Source: Sutterella wadsworthensis (lineage in GTDB: Bacteria > Pseudomonadota > Gammaproteobacteria > Burkholderiales > Burkholderiaceae_F). Taken from it: a stretch of DNA of 40,264 nt. The stretch covers positions 1 through 40,264 of the forward strand of contig NZ_QNRV01000027.1 of the NCBI RefSeq assembly GCF_003315195.1. The letters are read 5' to 3'. Below are positions 8,244 to 15,696 of the stretch, piece by piece. The translations under genes were made by a program, and so were the position numbers. Numbering within the stretch: the first letter of the stretch is position 1; each line of letters opens with the position of its first letter. Below the pieces are notes generated by a model. It was not told where the DNA came from and ran no database searches. It was given only the letters and a program-made list of their open reading frames with translations.

Positions 8244-8894
8244 TTAAGCTGCGGGCTTGCCGAACGTATGCTTCATATCGCCCACGAAGAGAATCACGTA
8301 GATAAGGAGCGCAACAGCGAAGCCGAGCAGGCAGCACTGAGCCATGGACATGAACTTCATGGACGGGATGAGATACCAGCCACCCGCATCGGAATACATC
8401 TGGATGATGGATTCCTGCAGCGGAGAGAGCACGGTTCCGAGGGGGACATCGGAATTGTCATAGCCGCAGTCGCCGGTCGGCAGGAACCAGTCCGGAGCCC
8501 ACTTTTCAAGCGGCAGACCGAACGGATAGTGCGGTTCGAGCGAGCAGCCCTGCATGCCAAAGAGGGCATCAAGGTCTTCAGAGTGAATGGCGTGGTGAAT
8601 CGAGGAAAGCTTCACCGAGCACATGATGCCGTAGATGCAGCCGTAAACGCCGCACACATAGGCGATGATGCGCATGATGAGAGCCTTCGGCCAGGCGAGC
8701 GTGAAGAGGCAGCCGAACGTCATGCACAAGAACGCAAAGCGGATGTACACGCACTGTTCGCACGGCTTCATGTAGAGCCACACCTGAAACACGTTGTGGG
8801 CGATCAGCACGAGGCCAGCACTCAGGATGGCGATCACGAGCCAAGGCCAACGCGTCTGGGAGAACAGACCGATGCGGTCAAGAAGCGTATTCAT
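8244..8894 (-). CDS. dsbI: DsbB-like quinone-linked disulfide oxidase, DsbI type
   Basis: An inner-membrane protein of 216 residues that passes electrons from a periplasmic thiol oxidase to quinone. The first periplasmic pair is C45/C48 in MKPCEQCVYIRFA; the second is C117/C143 in the loop GCSLEPHYPFG...GDC. Hydrophobic segments at about 17-40, 50-70, 74-95 and 182-205 give the four-helix DsbB topology. The extended second loop (about 100-180) and the partner at 8913, which has a CPFC active site, point to the DsbL/DsbI branch rather than housekeeping DsbA/DsbB. It starts 18 bases after dsbL. In uropathogenic E. coli and Salmonella this pair serves arylsulfate sulfotransferase AssT; no assT is present here. 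Confidence 0.85.
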   Translation of the reverse strand: MNTLLDRIGLFSQTRWPWLVIAILSAGLVLIAHNVFQVWLYMKPCEQCVYIRFAFLCMTFGCLFTLAWPKALIMRIIAYVCGVYGCIYGIMCSVKLSSIHHAIHSEDLDALFGMQGCSLEPHYPFGLPLEKWAPDWFLPTGDCGYDNSDVPLGTVLSPLQESIIQMYSDAGGWYLIPSMKFMSMAQCCLLGFAVALLIYVILFVGDMKHTFGKPAA

Positions 8895-8912
8895 TTCTCA
8901 GATCCTGAGGGA

Positions 8913-9581
8913 TTACTTCTTGGAAAGTTCCGTGATGAGGTCAACGAGACCCTGAACGGAGCGGATGGACTTCGTCATGATGAGGTACTTGCCGTTGACG
9001 ACATAGGCCGGAATGCCCTGAATCTTGGCGACGTCGTAGCTGGGCTTCCAGCTGTCAGCGAGCTGCTGAACTTCAGGCGTCTTGCGGGCGGCTTCGAATT
9101 CTTCAGCGGTGGCGCCGATCGCATCAAGACCGGTCTTGAGGAAGGCCGCTTCACCAGAGGCCCAGCGTTCGCCCTGACGGTGGTAAGCCTTGTAGATCGC
9201 ATCCTTGGCTTTCTTGAAGATCGACTTGGGATCTTCCCAGTCGGTGATGCCGGCAGCCTTGTCGCGCAGCTGGCACCAGGCGAAGAGTTCAGAACCGGCA
9301 CGGCCGTACTTGCCCTTCGTTTCAATGTGCACCATGTCGAACTTAAGGCCGGTGGCCTTTTCAGCAAGCGGAACCATCTTCGGGTCAACGCCCACGTCGA
9401 ACTTGAAGCAGAACGGGCAGTCGTAGGACCAAACCTTCACGAGCTTGCCTTCACCGCCAGGAAGGGGCTTTTCAAGGGTGATGTAGTCCGCGTCCTTGCC
9501 TTCCGTAAAGGCGAAGGCGGCAGGAGCGGCGGCGGCAGTCGCAAACAGAACGGCAGAAGCGATGAAAGTGCGGCGAAGCAT
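8913..9581 (-). CDS. dsbL: DsbL-type periplasmic thiol:disulfide oxidoreductase
   Basis: A 222-residue exported thioredoxin-fold protein. The signal peptide MLRRTFIASAVLFATAAAAP is likely cut after the Ala-rich stretch near residue 24. The active site is C55-PF-C58 in KVWSYDCPFC; CPFC, rather than the CPHC of DsbA, is characteristic of DsbL. The cis-proline is P191 in QGIPAYVVNGKYL. An extra C103 lies in the helical insert. DsbL introduces disulfides into a narrow set of periplasmic clients and is reoxidised by DsbI, encoded 18 bases downstream. The ribosome site AGGAA precedes the ATG. An inverted repeat GTACA-N6-TGTAC at 9605-9620 lies in its leader. Confidence 0.87.
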   Translation of the reverse strand: MLRRTFIASAVLFATAAAAPAAFAFTEGKDADYITLEKPLPGGEGKLVKVWSYDCPFCFKFDVGVDPKMVPLAEKATGLKFDMVHIETKGKYGRAGSELFAWCQLRDKAAGITDWEDPKSIFKKAKDAIYKAYHRQGERWASGEAAFLKTGLDAIGATAEEFEAARKTPEVQQLADSWKPSYDVAKIQGIPAYVVNGKYLIMTKSIRSVQGLVDLITELSKK

Positions 9582-9604
9582 GGTGATGTGTCCTATTCCT
9601 TTAT

Positions 9605-9620
9605 GTACAAAGTTCTGTAC
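9605..9620. promoter_or_regulatory. inverted repeat upstream of dsbL
   Basis: GTACA (9605-9609) and TGTAC (9616-9620) separated by six bases, 24 bases before the dsbL ATG. A second short inverted repeat, CGCTTA-N5-TAAGCG, lies at 9732-9748. Either could be an operator or a leader hairpin; no regulator can be named. Confidence 0.3.
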
Positions 9621-9996
9621 GGTTCGAATTCAGTGTGTCGATTCAAGACCCGTGCGTTTCCGAGTGAAAGGTTCGCGGGCCGACCGGCGCAAAAGCATCA
9701 CAGGGCGACTCTTTAAAGGAGTACAGAGCGACGCTTAAGAACTAAGCGAGAAGGAGTATAAGAACGCCGCAGCCACTTTGGGTAGTGCTAAGTGTACGAA
9801 ATACCTGAAATTGCGGGAATCTCCCCGCATCATCATATAGATTGAAAAAAGGGATTTGCGAATTGTGAAACTGCCTGTGCGTCAACGGCGCCGAGGGTGA
9901 ATGACGACGCTAGGGGTGCGGCAGCCGGAGAGTTTTGGGGTGTTTGCAGGAATGGCTCGCAATCACGTCGGAGCCAGTATTCACTCATCCGCAGAC

Positions 9997-10112
9997 AAAA
10001 AAAGCCTCGCAGGCGTTTTCCCGTCGCCCGCGAGGCTCAACCCTCAATTTTCTCAACCTAAAGTCAGGAGAAATTACAGTGGAAATCTGTTCTCTCACCA
10101 GAATTCCGCTGT
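9997..10112 (-). ncRNA. candidate small RNA, copy A of a tandem pair
   Basis: Predicted minus-strand RNA of about 116 bases. A -10-like TATAGT (10119-10124) precedes a 5' hairpin: ACAGCGGAA pairs with TTCCACTGT (forward 10076-10084 with 10104-10112, one G-U pair) and exposes a GAGAGA loop. A linker of about 37 bases (10038-10075) contains TTTCTCCTGACTTTAGG on the RNA strand, an anti-Shine-Dalgarno CUCCU. A GC-rich hairpin (AGCCTCGC 10003-10010 with GCGAGGCT 10030-10037) then runs into seven U. Similarity to copy B starts and stops exactly at the predicted promoter and terminator. No open reading frame of note lies in this strand. Function unknown; the layout is that of a trans-acting antisense RNA. 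Confidence 0.65.
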
Positions 10113-10118
10113 GAGAAA

Positions 10119-10175
10119 ACTATATCTAGAAAACACCTCTGCAGGCTTTACAGAATGTTCAAGGGGTGCAACAAA
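10119..10175 (-). promoter_or_regulatory. promoter region of small RNA copy A
   Basis: TATAGT at 10119-10124 is the -10 shared with copy B. No good -35 is found 16-18 bases upstream, but TTTGTTGCA (10167-10175) lies 42 bases upstream of the -10, and the same 9-mer lies 41 bases upstream in copy B. This suggests an activator-dependent promoter. Confidence 0.5.
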
Positions 10176-10302
10176 AGGTGACGCAAGTTTCGACATGCTG
10201 ATGACAGCGGCAAATGAAGGCCGGCGCCTGTTTGCTGCCAAAGACTGCAGCGCTGCCGGCAGGTGCCGAGTTACCGGCTTCCAAAGGCCTTTTTTGAACA
10301 GC

Positions 10303-10414
10303 AAAAAAAACCTCGCAGGCGTTTTCCCGTCGCCCGCGAGGTTCAACCCTCAATTTTCTCAACCTAAAGTCAGGAGAAACACGATGAAATCGTCTCTCTC
10401 GTCGCTTTCATCGT
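10303..10414 (-). ncRNA. candidate small RNA, copy B of a tandem pair
   Basis: Second copy, about 112 bases, 306 bases from copy A. The -10 TATAGT (10421-10426) and the linker (10344-10379) match copy A. The 5' hairpin has quite different bases (CACGATGAAA 10380-10389 with TTTCATCGTG 10406-10415) but is still fully paired and again presents GAGAGA in its loop. In the terminator the outer pairs change from AG/CT in copy A to AA/TT here (AACCTCGC 10309-10316 with GCGAGGTT 10336-10343), a compensatory change, followed by eight U. Retained pairing with changed sequence shows that structure is under selection. Function unknown. Confidence 0.65.
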
Positions 10415-10420
10415 GAGAAA

Positions 10421-10476
10421 ACTATAACCCGATAAGCCTGCCATAGGGATTTCTAATTGGTGAAGGCTGCAACAAA
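10421..10476 (-). promoter_or_regulatory. promoter region of small RNA copy B
   Basis: TATAGT at 10421-10426 with TTTGTTGCA at 10468-10476, at nearly the same distance as in copy A. Outside these two boxes the upstream regions of the copies are unrelated. Confidence 0.5.
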
Positions 10477-10541
10477 TCATGAATGGTCTGCGGCACTAGG
10501 CCTTTTAGGCAGTTCATTCGAATTGCATTAAAGATATTGCC

Positions 10542-12008
10542 TTACCAATATGGTCTTGCATTGGTGCGTCGATAGGTTTCAAGCGGCTCCACAGCAATAG
10601 AAGCAATTTCACTGGCCGTAAGACCTGCAACACGTTCCTTGCCTGCGTAACCGTGCAGCATGACGGCGCCAAGCACTGATTCCACTGTGTCGTAGCGCTG
10701 CCCGAGGAAGCTTGCAATCATGCCTGAAAGCACGTCGCCGCTGCCCGCAGTGGCGAGCGAAGCCGTAGCGTAGGGACTGAGCCATGTGCGAGAGCTTCGC
10801 ATGGCAATAAGCGTGCCCGGTCCTTTCAGAACGGTGATGGCGCCAGTCTGCAGGGCAATATCACGAACGGCATTGACGCGGTCGCTCTGAATGATCTGAG
10901 GCGTCACTTTCAGCAGTCGGGCGCCTTCAGCTTCATGCGGCGTAAGGACGGTGGCTACTGTGCGGTGCAGCAGTGTGGTAAGGAGCGCTTTGTCCCCGGC
11001 AATGAGGTTGAGGGCATCGGCATCGAGTACGAGCGGGATATTCGAGGCCAGAGCGGCTTCAAGCCGAGCCTTGGCAGCGGCGCTCTGTCCGAGTCCAGGA
11101 CCAATAACGGCAGCGGTGAAGCGGCTGAAGTCAAGCGGGGTGCTCGAGAACATCAGTTCCGGCGCGACCGGGTCCACCATCATGGCGTTGGGCGTAAGCA
11201 GCTCAACCGTTACGGTCCCAGCCCCCATGCGCAGCGCCGCACGGGCTGAAAGGAGCGCCGCGCCGATGTGGCCTTCCGCACCACCCACGACGGCAACGTG
11301 CCCGAAGGTGCCCTTGTGGGAGAACTTCGGACGAGGCTGGCAAATGTGATCAAAGTCGGAATACTCGATGAGGCCCAGACGCGTGAGCGGAACGGAAACG
11401 TCGAGTTCGCTCACAACCACTGCACCGGCCGCGTCGACGCCTTCATTCATGTAGAGTCCGGATTTGGCCGAGAGGAATGTAACAGTGGCATCAGCGGTTA
11501 CGCCGGGCATCGTGCCGACCCAGTGACCGGTTTCGCTGTGAAGTCCAGAGGGCACATCCAGAGCCAGTCTGAAGCATTGGCGTTCGTTGAACCAGAGTAT
11601 GGCGTCCAGATAGTCGCCGGTGATCGGGCGCTTGAGACCTGTGCCGAAGAGGCCGTCCACAACGGCATCGGCCTTTTCTGTCATGTATGGGTCGGAGATC
11701 ACGGTGCCGCCGAGGGCGATCCAGTCGGCAAGCATTTCGCGGGCGAGCTCAGTCTTGGGTTCTCCGCCGGGCATGACGAGCTGCACCGTGTGACCGAGGC
11801 GCTTGAGCTCACAGGCGCAGACAATGGCGTCGCCGCCGTTATTGCCTGGGCCGGCAAGCACTGTGACGTGCGGACACGGCAGACGTTCGTCGAGCCACTT
11901 TGCGGCGAAGGTGCCCGCACGGCGCATCAAAGTGTCTAGGCCCATGCGCACGGCGCAGCGGGCTTCGAGTTCACGCGACTCTTCAAGGTTCATGATGGTT
12001 CGACTCAT
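10542..12008 (-). CDS. nnr: bifunctional NAD(P)H-hydrate epimerase / dehydratase
   Basis: Repairs NADH and NADPH damaged by hydration. The N-terminal YjeF-type epimerase domain (about 1-215) interconverts R and S hydrates and shows GPGNNGGDAIVCA and the LDVPSGL motif. The C-terminal ribokinase-like domain (about 225-488) dehydrates the S form at the expense of ADP and shows HKGTFGHVAVVGG, KGPGT and the nucleotide-binding GSGDVLSGM near residue 430. The length of 488 suits the fused form seen in E. coli YjeF/NnrD. It diverges from the Nudix gene, with about 200 bases between. Naming varies between nnr and nnrD. Confidence 0.93.
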   Translation of the reverse strand: MSRTIMNLEESRELEARCAVRMGLDTLMRRAGTFAAKWLDERLPCPHVTVLAGPGNNGGDAIVCACELKRLGHTVQLVMPGGEPKTELAREMLADWIALGGTVISDPYMTEKADAVVDGLFGTGLKRPITGDYLDAILWFNERQCFRLALDVPSGLHSETGHWVGTMPGVTADATVTFLSAKSGLYMNEGVDAAGAVVVSELDVSVPLTRLGLIEYSDFDHICQPRPKFSHKGTFGHVAVVGGAEGHIGAALLSARAALRMGAGTVTVELLTPNAMMVDPVAPELMFSSTPLDFSRFTAAVIGPGLGQSAAAKARLEAALASNIPLVLDADALNLIAGDKALLTTLLHRTVATVLTPHEAEGARLLKVTPQIIQSDRVNAVRDIALQTGAITVLKGPGTLIAMRSSRTWLSPYATASLATAGSGDVLSGMIASFLGQRYDTVESVLGAVMLHGYAGKERVAGLTASEIASIAVEPLETYRRTNARPYW

Positions 12009-12207
12009 CTTGGGTCCTTTCGATGTATGAGAGCGGATTTCACTGGTATGCAGCGCAGATGCTGTGCGCAGCTCTCAATTTTTCAACAGTGCCGTCATTC
12101 TAAAGGCGGATCAATCAGATGGATCAAGGCGCACCGAAAAGCGCCCGTGAAGGCACAATATCAACATCAAATGTTTTGTCCGTTCGCATGAACACCCGAG
12201 TTCCATC

Positions 12208-12813
12208 ATGAGCCGCATTCCGCTTATTCAATTGCCTGCGCCCCGTGCAGAGCGCCCCAATGATCCGCTTGAAGAGAAGACTTTCAAAGAGGAGGTGCTT
12301 TTTAACAGCAGTTTCGTAAAGATGGTGAGAGACGATATCAAGCTGCCTGACGGGGGACTTTCCAAGCGTCTCTACCTGACTCATGGCGGAGCCTGCGCCA
12401 TGGTTGCGCTCGGCGACGACGGCACCATTCTGCTCGAACGCCAGTGGCGTCATCCGCTCAAGCGCAGCTTCTGGGAACTGCCCGCGGGAAAAATAGACCC
12501 CAATGAAGAAGAAATCGCCTGCGCTAAGCGTGAGTTGATTGAGGAGTGCGGCGTTCAAGCGCAGGAATGGACCAAACTCGGCGTTATCAACAATGCGATC
12601 GGCTACAGCAATGAGCACATCGCCATCTATCTGGCCAGAGGTCTCACTGAAGTTGAGCAAAAGCTCGACGAAGGCGAGTTCCTGGAGGTTTACCGTGTGC
12701 CGTTTGGCGAGGCTTGGGAGATGGCTGTTGACGGACGCATTACGGATGTGAAAACCATTTCGGGCATTTTTTGGCTCAAAGCCTGGTTTGAGCGAAAGGG
12801 ACTTGAACCCTAA
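12208..12813 (+). CDS. Nudix hydrolase, ADP-ribose pyrophosphatase type
   Basis: A 201-residue cytosolic Nudix enzyme. The Nudix box is complete at residues 94-116: G94, E100, then R108, E109, E112, E113 and G115 in the GX5EX7REUXEEXGU pattern, giving the metal-binding helix. The preceding ERQWRHPLKRSFWELPAG and the following NAIGYSNEHIAIYLA are typical of ADP-ribose pyrophosphatases of the NudF group, which split ADP-ribose into AMP and ribose 5-phosphate. It diverges from the NAD(P)H-hydrate repair gene, so both neighbours deal with nicotinamide-nucleotide housekeeping. The exact substrate is inferred. Confidence 0.85.
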   Translation: MSRIPLIQLPAPRAERPNDPLEEKTFKEEVLFNSSFVKMVRDDIKLPDGGLSKRLYLTHGGACAMVALGDDGTILLERQWRHPLKRSFWELPAGKIDPNEEEIACAKRELIEECGVQAQEWTKLGVINNAIGYSNEHIAIYLARGLTEVEQKLDEGEFLEVYRVPFGEAWEMAVDGRITDVKTISGIFWLKAWFERKGLEP

Positions 12814-12834
12814 AAGACGTTCGGCCGTCCTTTT
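12812..12834 (+). terminator. terminator between the Nudix gene and the ABC permease
   Basis: AAAAGACG (12812-12819) pairs with CGTCCTTTT (12826-12834, one bulged C) around TTCGGC. With A and T on both sides it could stop the convergent permease transcript as well. A second hairpin without a U-tract (GCCGTCGGCA / TGCCGGCGGC) lies at about 12850-12874. Confidence 0.55.
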
Positions 12835-12904
12835 CTGCCCAAGCACTCTGGCCGTCGGCAGTGTTTGCCGGCGGCGCAGAAAGTGCGAGGCGGATGAAGT
12901 GTGT

Positions 12905-14584
12905 TCACACCGCCGAGAGGTGCTTCATGCGGCTAAGCAGCATGCGCAGTGCAAACAGCATGAGCGCAGAGACTAAAACGCAGATGAGCGCCATCGCCAT
13001 TGCAACCGAGGCCGAGCCTTGCTCGAACTCGTTGACAATAAAGGTTGAAATCACCAGAACATCGGGCGGCGAAATGAGGCTTGCCGCAACAAGTTCGCGC
13101 AGCACGATGATGAAAATCATGATGAAGCCCTGTACGATGCCGACGGCAATGAGGGGCAGCGTGATGCGCGTTAAGACGAAGAAAGGTGATCCGCCGCAGA
13201 CGCTGCCGGCTTCTCTGAGTGACGGGCTCACCTGCATCCAGGCAGACGTCGTGTACTGGATGGCGTAGGGCAGAAAGAGTATGACGTATACCAGCACCAT
13301 AAAGCCCATGGTGTTGTAGAGCGGTACCCAGGTGTAGATCTGGTTCCAAAAGAGCATCAGACCGATTGCCATGACAATACTGGGGAGCATTTCTGGGAGC
13401 AGTCCGATGCCTTCCAGAAGGCGTCCCATCCGTCCAGAATGACGGATGAGCCAGACGATGACAGTGCCGAGAAAGCTCGCAATTACGCCGACTGAAAGCG
13501 CAAGCATCAAGGAGGTGACGAAGGCGTCGAGCCCCTTTGCGTTTTCGGTAAAGAGCTCAACGTAGTGCATCAGCGTAAAGTTGCCGAGCGCCAGCCCATA
13601 TCCTCGAATCTTAATGAGCGAGGTGGCGATCACGGAAAACCATGGCACACCGACGGCAAGGACGAGCACGATGCCAATGTATAAAGCGGCAGCGCGGCGC
13701 GGCCAGCCGGAGAGTTTCCAGAAGGCCGGACGTGCACCCTTGGCGCCGACCAGCCGAAAAGAGCGGTTGGCAGTGATCCAGCTCTGAAGCATCCACATCG
13801 CCATGCAGATCGTAATGAGAATGAGCGAGAGGGTTGCCGCAGCTCCGAAATTGACCGGAGCAGTTGTGGCATAGGCATGGATCTTCGTGGTGAAAACGTC
13901 AAAGCCGATGCGCCGGCCCAATGTCGACGGCGTGCCGTACTCTGCAAGCGTCTTAACAAAGACGAGGAGCATCGCAATTGCATAATTGCCGGTCACAAGC
14001 GGCAAAAGGACTTGCTTTAAGCGTTTGCTGAAACCCGCACCGGAGACTGCCGCGGCTTCCTCAAGATTGCCGGGCACACGCATCAGCGCATTCTTCATGA
14101 TCGTCGTCATGAAGGGAAGCGCGTGGAGACTCATTACGAAAACGAGCCCGCCCAAGCTGAAAAATGCCGGCGTAACTGCGCCTGCTGGCGGCAGAAGCTG
14201 TTCGAGCAGTCCGCGCTTTTGCATGAAAAGAATCCAGCCCATCGCACCGATGTAGGGCGGCGTCATGAAGGGGATCAAAAGAGCGACATCGAGCCAATGA
14301 CTTTGCCCCCAGGATGTGCGGGAAAGAAGCAGGGCCAGAGGGGTGGCCATCACCGTTGTGAGCACAACGACCAAGCCGGCAAGCACGATCGAATTGACGA
14401 CCGTTTCGACATTCTCTGAAGCAAGCGCCGCATCCAGTGCATGCTGCACAAGCAGGGATTCATTCTCGCTGCCGGTGAAGGACGTGATGAAAATGCTTCC
14501 CAGAGGACAAACGATAAAAATGACGAGTGCGGCAAGCGCAACAATAGCGGAGAGCCGGACGCCGGCAGATGCGCTCGGATGCAT
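12905..14584 (-). CDS. ABC importer permease, FbpB/iron(III) type, fused double unit
   Basis: A 559-residue inner-membrane permease made of two homologous halves, each with about six helices. Each half has an EAA-type coupling loop that contacts the ATPase: NLEEAAAVSGAGFSKRLKQVLLP near 190 and LREAGSVCGGSPFFVLTRITLP near 455. Such fused permeases are typical of Fe(III) importers (FbpB/AfuB/SfuB) and also occur in phosphonate and thiamine importers. It is last in the minus-strand order ATPase, binding protein, permease. A hairpin without a U-tract (14612-14639) separates it from the binding-protein gene and may lower permease expression. Substrate is inferred, not shown. Confidence 0.85.
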   Translation of the reverse strand: MHPSASAGVRLSAIVALAALVIFIVCPLGSIFITSFTGSENESLLVQHALDAALASENVETVVNSIVLAGLVVVLTTVMATPLALLLSRTSWGQSHWLDVALLIPFMTPPYIGAMGWILFMQKRGLLEQLLPPAGAVTPAFFSLGGLVFVMSLHALPFMTTIMKNALMRVPGNLEEAAAVSGAGFSKRLKQVLLPLVTGNYAIAMLLVFVKTLAEYGTPSTLGRRIGFDVFTTKIHAYATTAPVNFGAAATLSLILITICMAMWMLQSWITANRSFRLVGAKGARPAFWKLSGWPRRAAALYIGIVLVLAVGVPWFSVIATSLIKIRGYGLALGNFTLMHYVELFTENAKGLDAFVTSLMLALSVGVIASFLGTVIVWLIRHSGRMGRLLEGIGLLPEMLPSIVMAIGLMLFWNQIYTWVPLYNTMGFMVLVYVILFLPYAIQYTTSAWMQVSPSLREAGSVCGGSPFFVLTRITLPLIAVGIVQGFIMIFIIVLRELVAASLISPPDVLVISTFIVNEFEQGSASVAMAMALICVLVSALMLFALRMLLSRMKHLSAV

Positions 14585-14611
14585 GCGTACCTCGATAATT
14601 TGAAAGATGAC

Positions 14612-14639
14612 TCAGCCGCCGGGATGTTCTGGCGGCTGA
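14612..14639 (-). other. intercistronic hairpin between binding protein and permease
   Basis: TCAGCCGCC (14612-14620) pairs with GGCGGCTGA (14631-14639) around a 10-base loop. No U-tract follows on the minus strand, so it is more likely an mRNA-stabilising or attenuating structure than a full terminator. Confidence 0.55.
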
Positions 14640-14664
14640 AATTTGCTGGTTTCGCGGATGAGGT

Positions 14665-15660
14665 TTAACGATTGCCTTTGGTCATCTGCAGAAGTTTGGC
14701 TGCTGCATCATCAGACTGCTGCATCATCGTGTTCCAGTCGAGATTGCTGAAAGTACGGATGTCATCGAGCCCCAGACGGCCGCTTGCCTTGACGTCCGTA
14801 CGCCCCGGCAGAAGGAAGGCCTGAGCCACCAGTTTTTGCGCATCATCTGAGAGCAGGTAATCAATGAAGGCGCGTGCTGCCGCTTCGTTCTTCGTCGACT
14901 TCAGAATCATCGCCGGGCGCGGGTTCACAACGGTCCCGGAGGCCGGGTAATAAATGCCGATGGGTTCGCCCTTCTTAATCTGCGAGTAGGCGTTGTAGTC
15001 AACGCCGGCAACCAGAATGGCTTTGGCTCCCGTAAGGACGGATTCAAGCGCTGCCTTATTGGCGCCCGCGACAGCCAGTCCGTTTTTCGCCATGCCTTCC
15101 CAGGTGGCCCAATCGCCCTTTGTGGCATATAGATAGCCCGCGAGGAAGTCTTTGCATGAGCCGGATTTTTCCGGATCGGGAATGGCTATTTGACCTTTGA
15201 ACTTGGGATCGGCCAGTTCCTTCCAGTCGGCATTGAGATTCGGAATAAGCGTCTTATTCCAGATGACGCCCATTGCGGAGGCTGATGTGCCAAAGAGTGT
15301 GCGGTCCGCGTCAATGAAGTCGGAGCGCAGTTTTTCAGCATTTTTGGCGTCCGGGTACGAAGCGAGAATGCCGGATTGCTTGACGGCAAGGCCATCAGAC
15401 CAAGAGGCGAGCACGACGACGTCGGCAACGGGATTGCTTTTTTCTGCTTCCAGACGAGCGAGAATCTTGCCCGTGGTGCCTTCAAAAAGCTTTACCTTAA
15501 TGCCGGTCTGTTTTTCAAATTGAGCAACATACTTGGCATTGAGTCCAGTGGGCGAAGGCATGTAGACGGTAACGACGCCTTCATCGGCCTGAGCTGCCGA
15601 AAAGGGACTCGCGAAAAGAACGGCTGCAGAAACGGCTGCGGCTAAAAGATTTTTGGACAT
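14665..15660 (-). CDS. periplasmic substrate-binding protein of an Fbp-type ABC importer
   Basis: A 331-residue exported binding protein. The signal peptide MSKNLLAAAVSAAVLFASPFSAAQA is probably cut after AQA (about 25). The mature start VVTVYMPSPTGLNAKYVAQFEKQTGIKVKLFEGTTG and the later IYYPASGTVVNPRPAMILK match the FbpA/AfuA-like fold. The tyrosine pair in GIYYP is at the place used for Fe(III) in this family, but related proteins bind aminoethylphosphonate or thiamine, so the ligand stays open. Its gene lies between the ATPase (36 bases upstream) and the permease. Confidence 0.82.
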   Translation of the reverse strand: MSKNLLAAAVSAAVLFASPFSAAQADEGVVTVYMPSPTGLNAKYVAQFEKQTGIKVKLFEGTTGKILARLEAEKSNPVADVVVLASWSDGLAVKQSGILASYPDAKNAEKLRSDFIDADRTLFGTSASAMGVIWNKTLIPNLNADWKELADPKFKGQIAIPDPEKSGSCKDFLAGYLYATKGDWATWEGMAKNGLAVAGANKAALESVLTGAKAILVAGVDYNAYSQIKKGEPIGIYYPASGTVVNPRPAMILKSTKNEAAARAFIDYLLSDDAQKLVAQAFLLPGRTDVKASGRLGLDDIRTFSNLDWNTMMQQSDDAAAKLLQMTKGNR

Positions 15661-15696
15661 ATTCAGTACCTTCCTGAAAGATGAATGCGTTTGAAG

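Noticed and set aside
8226-9716. A 496-codon open frame opposite dsbI and dsbL, and similar long frames opposite hemN
   Set aside because: Antisense to well-supported genes, with no recognisable domains or ribosome sites.
9901-10416. A 171-codon plus-strand frame through the small RNA pair
   Set aside because: It runs through both repeats and their hairpins, contains repeated peptide stretches only because the DNA is repeated, and lacks a ribosome site.
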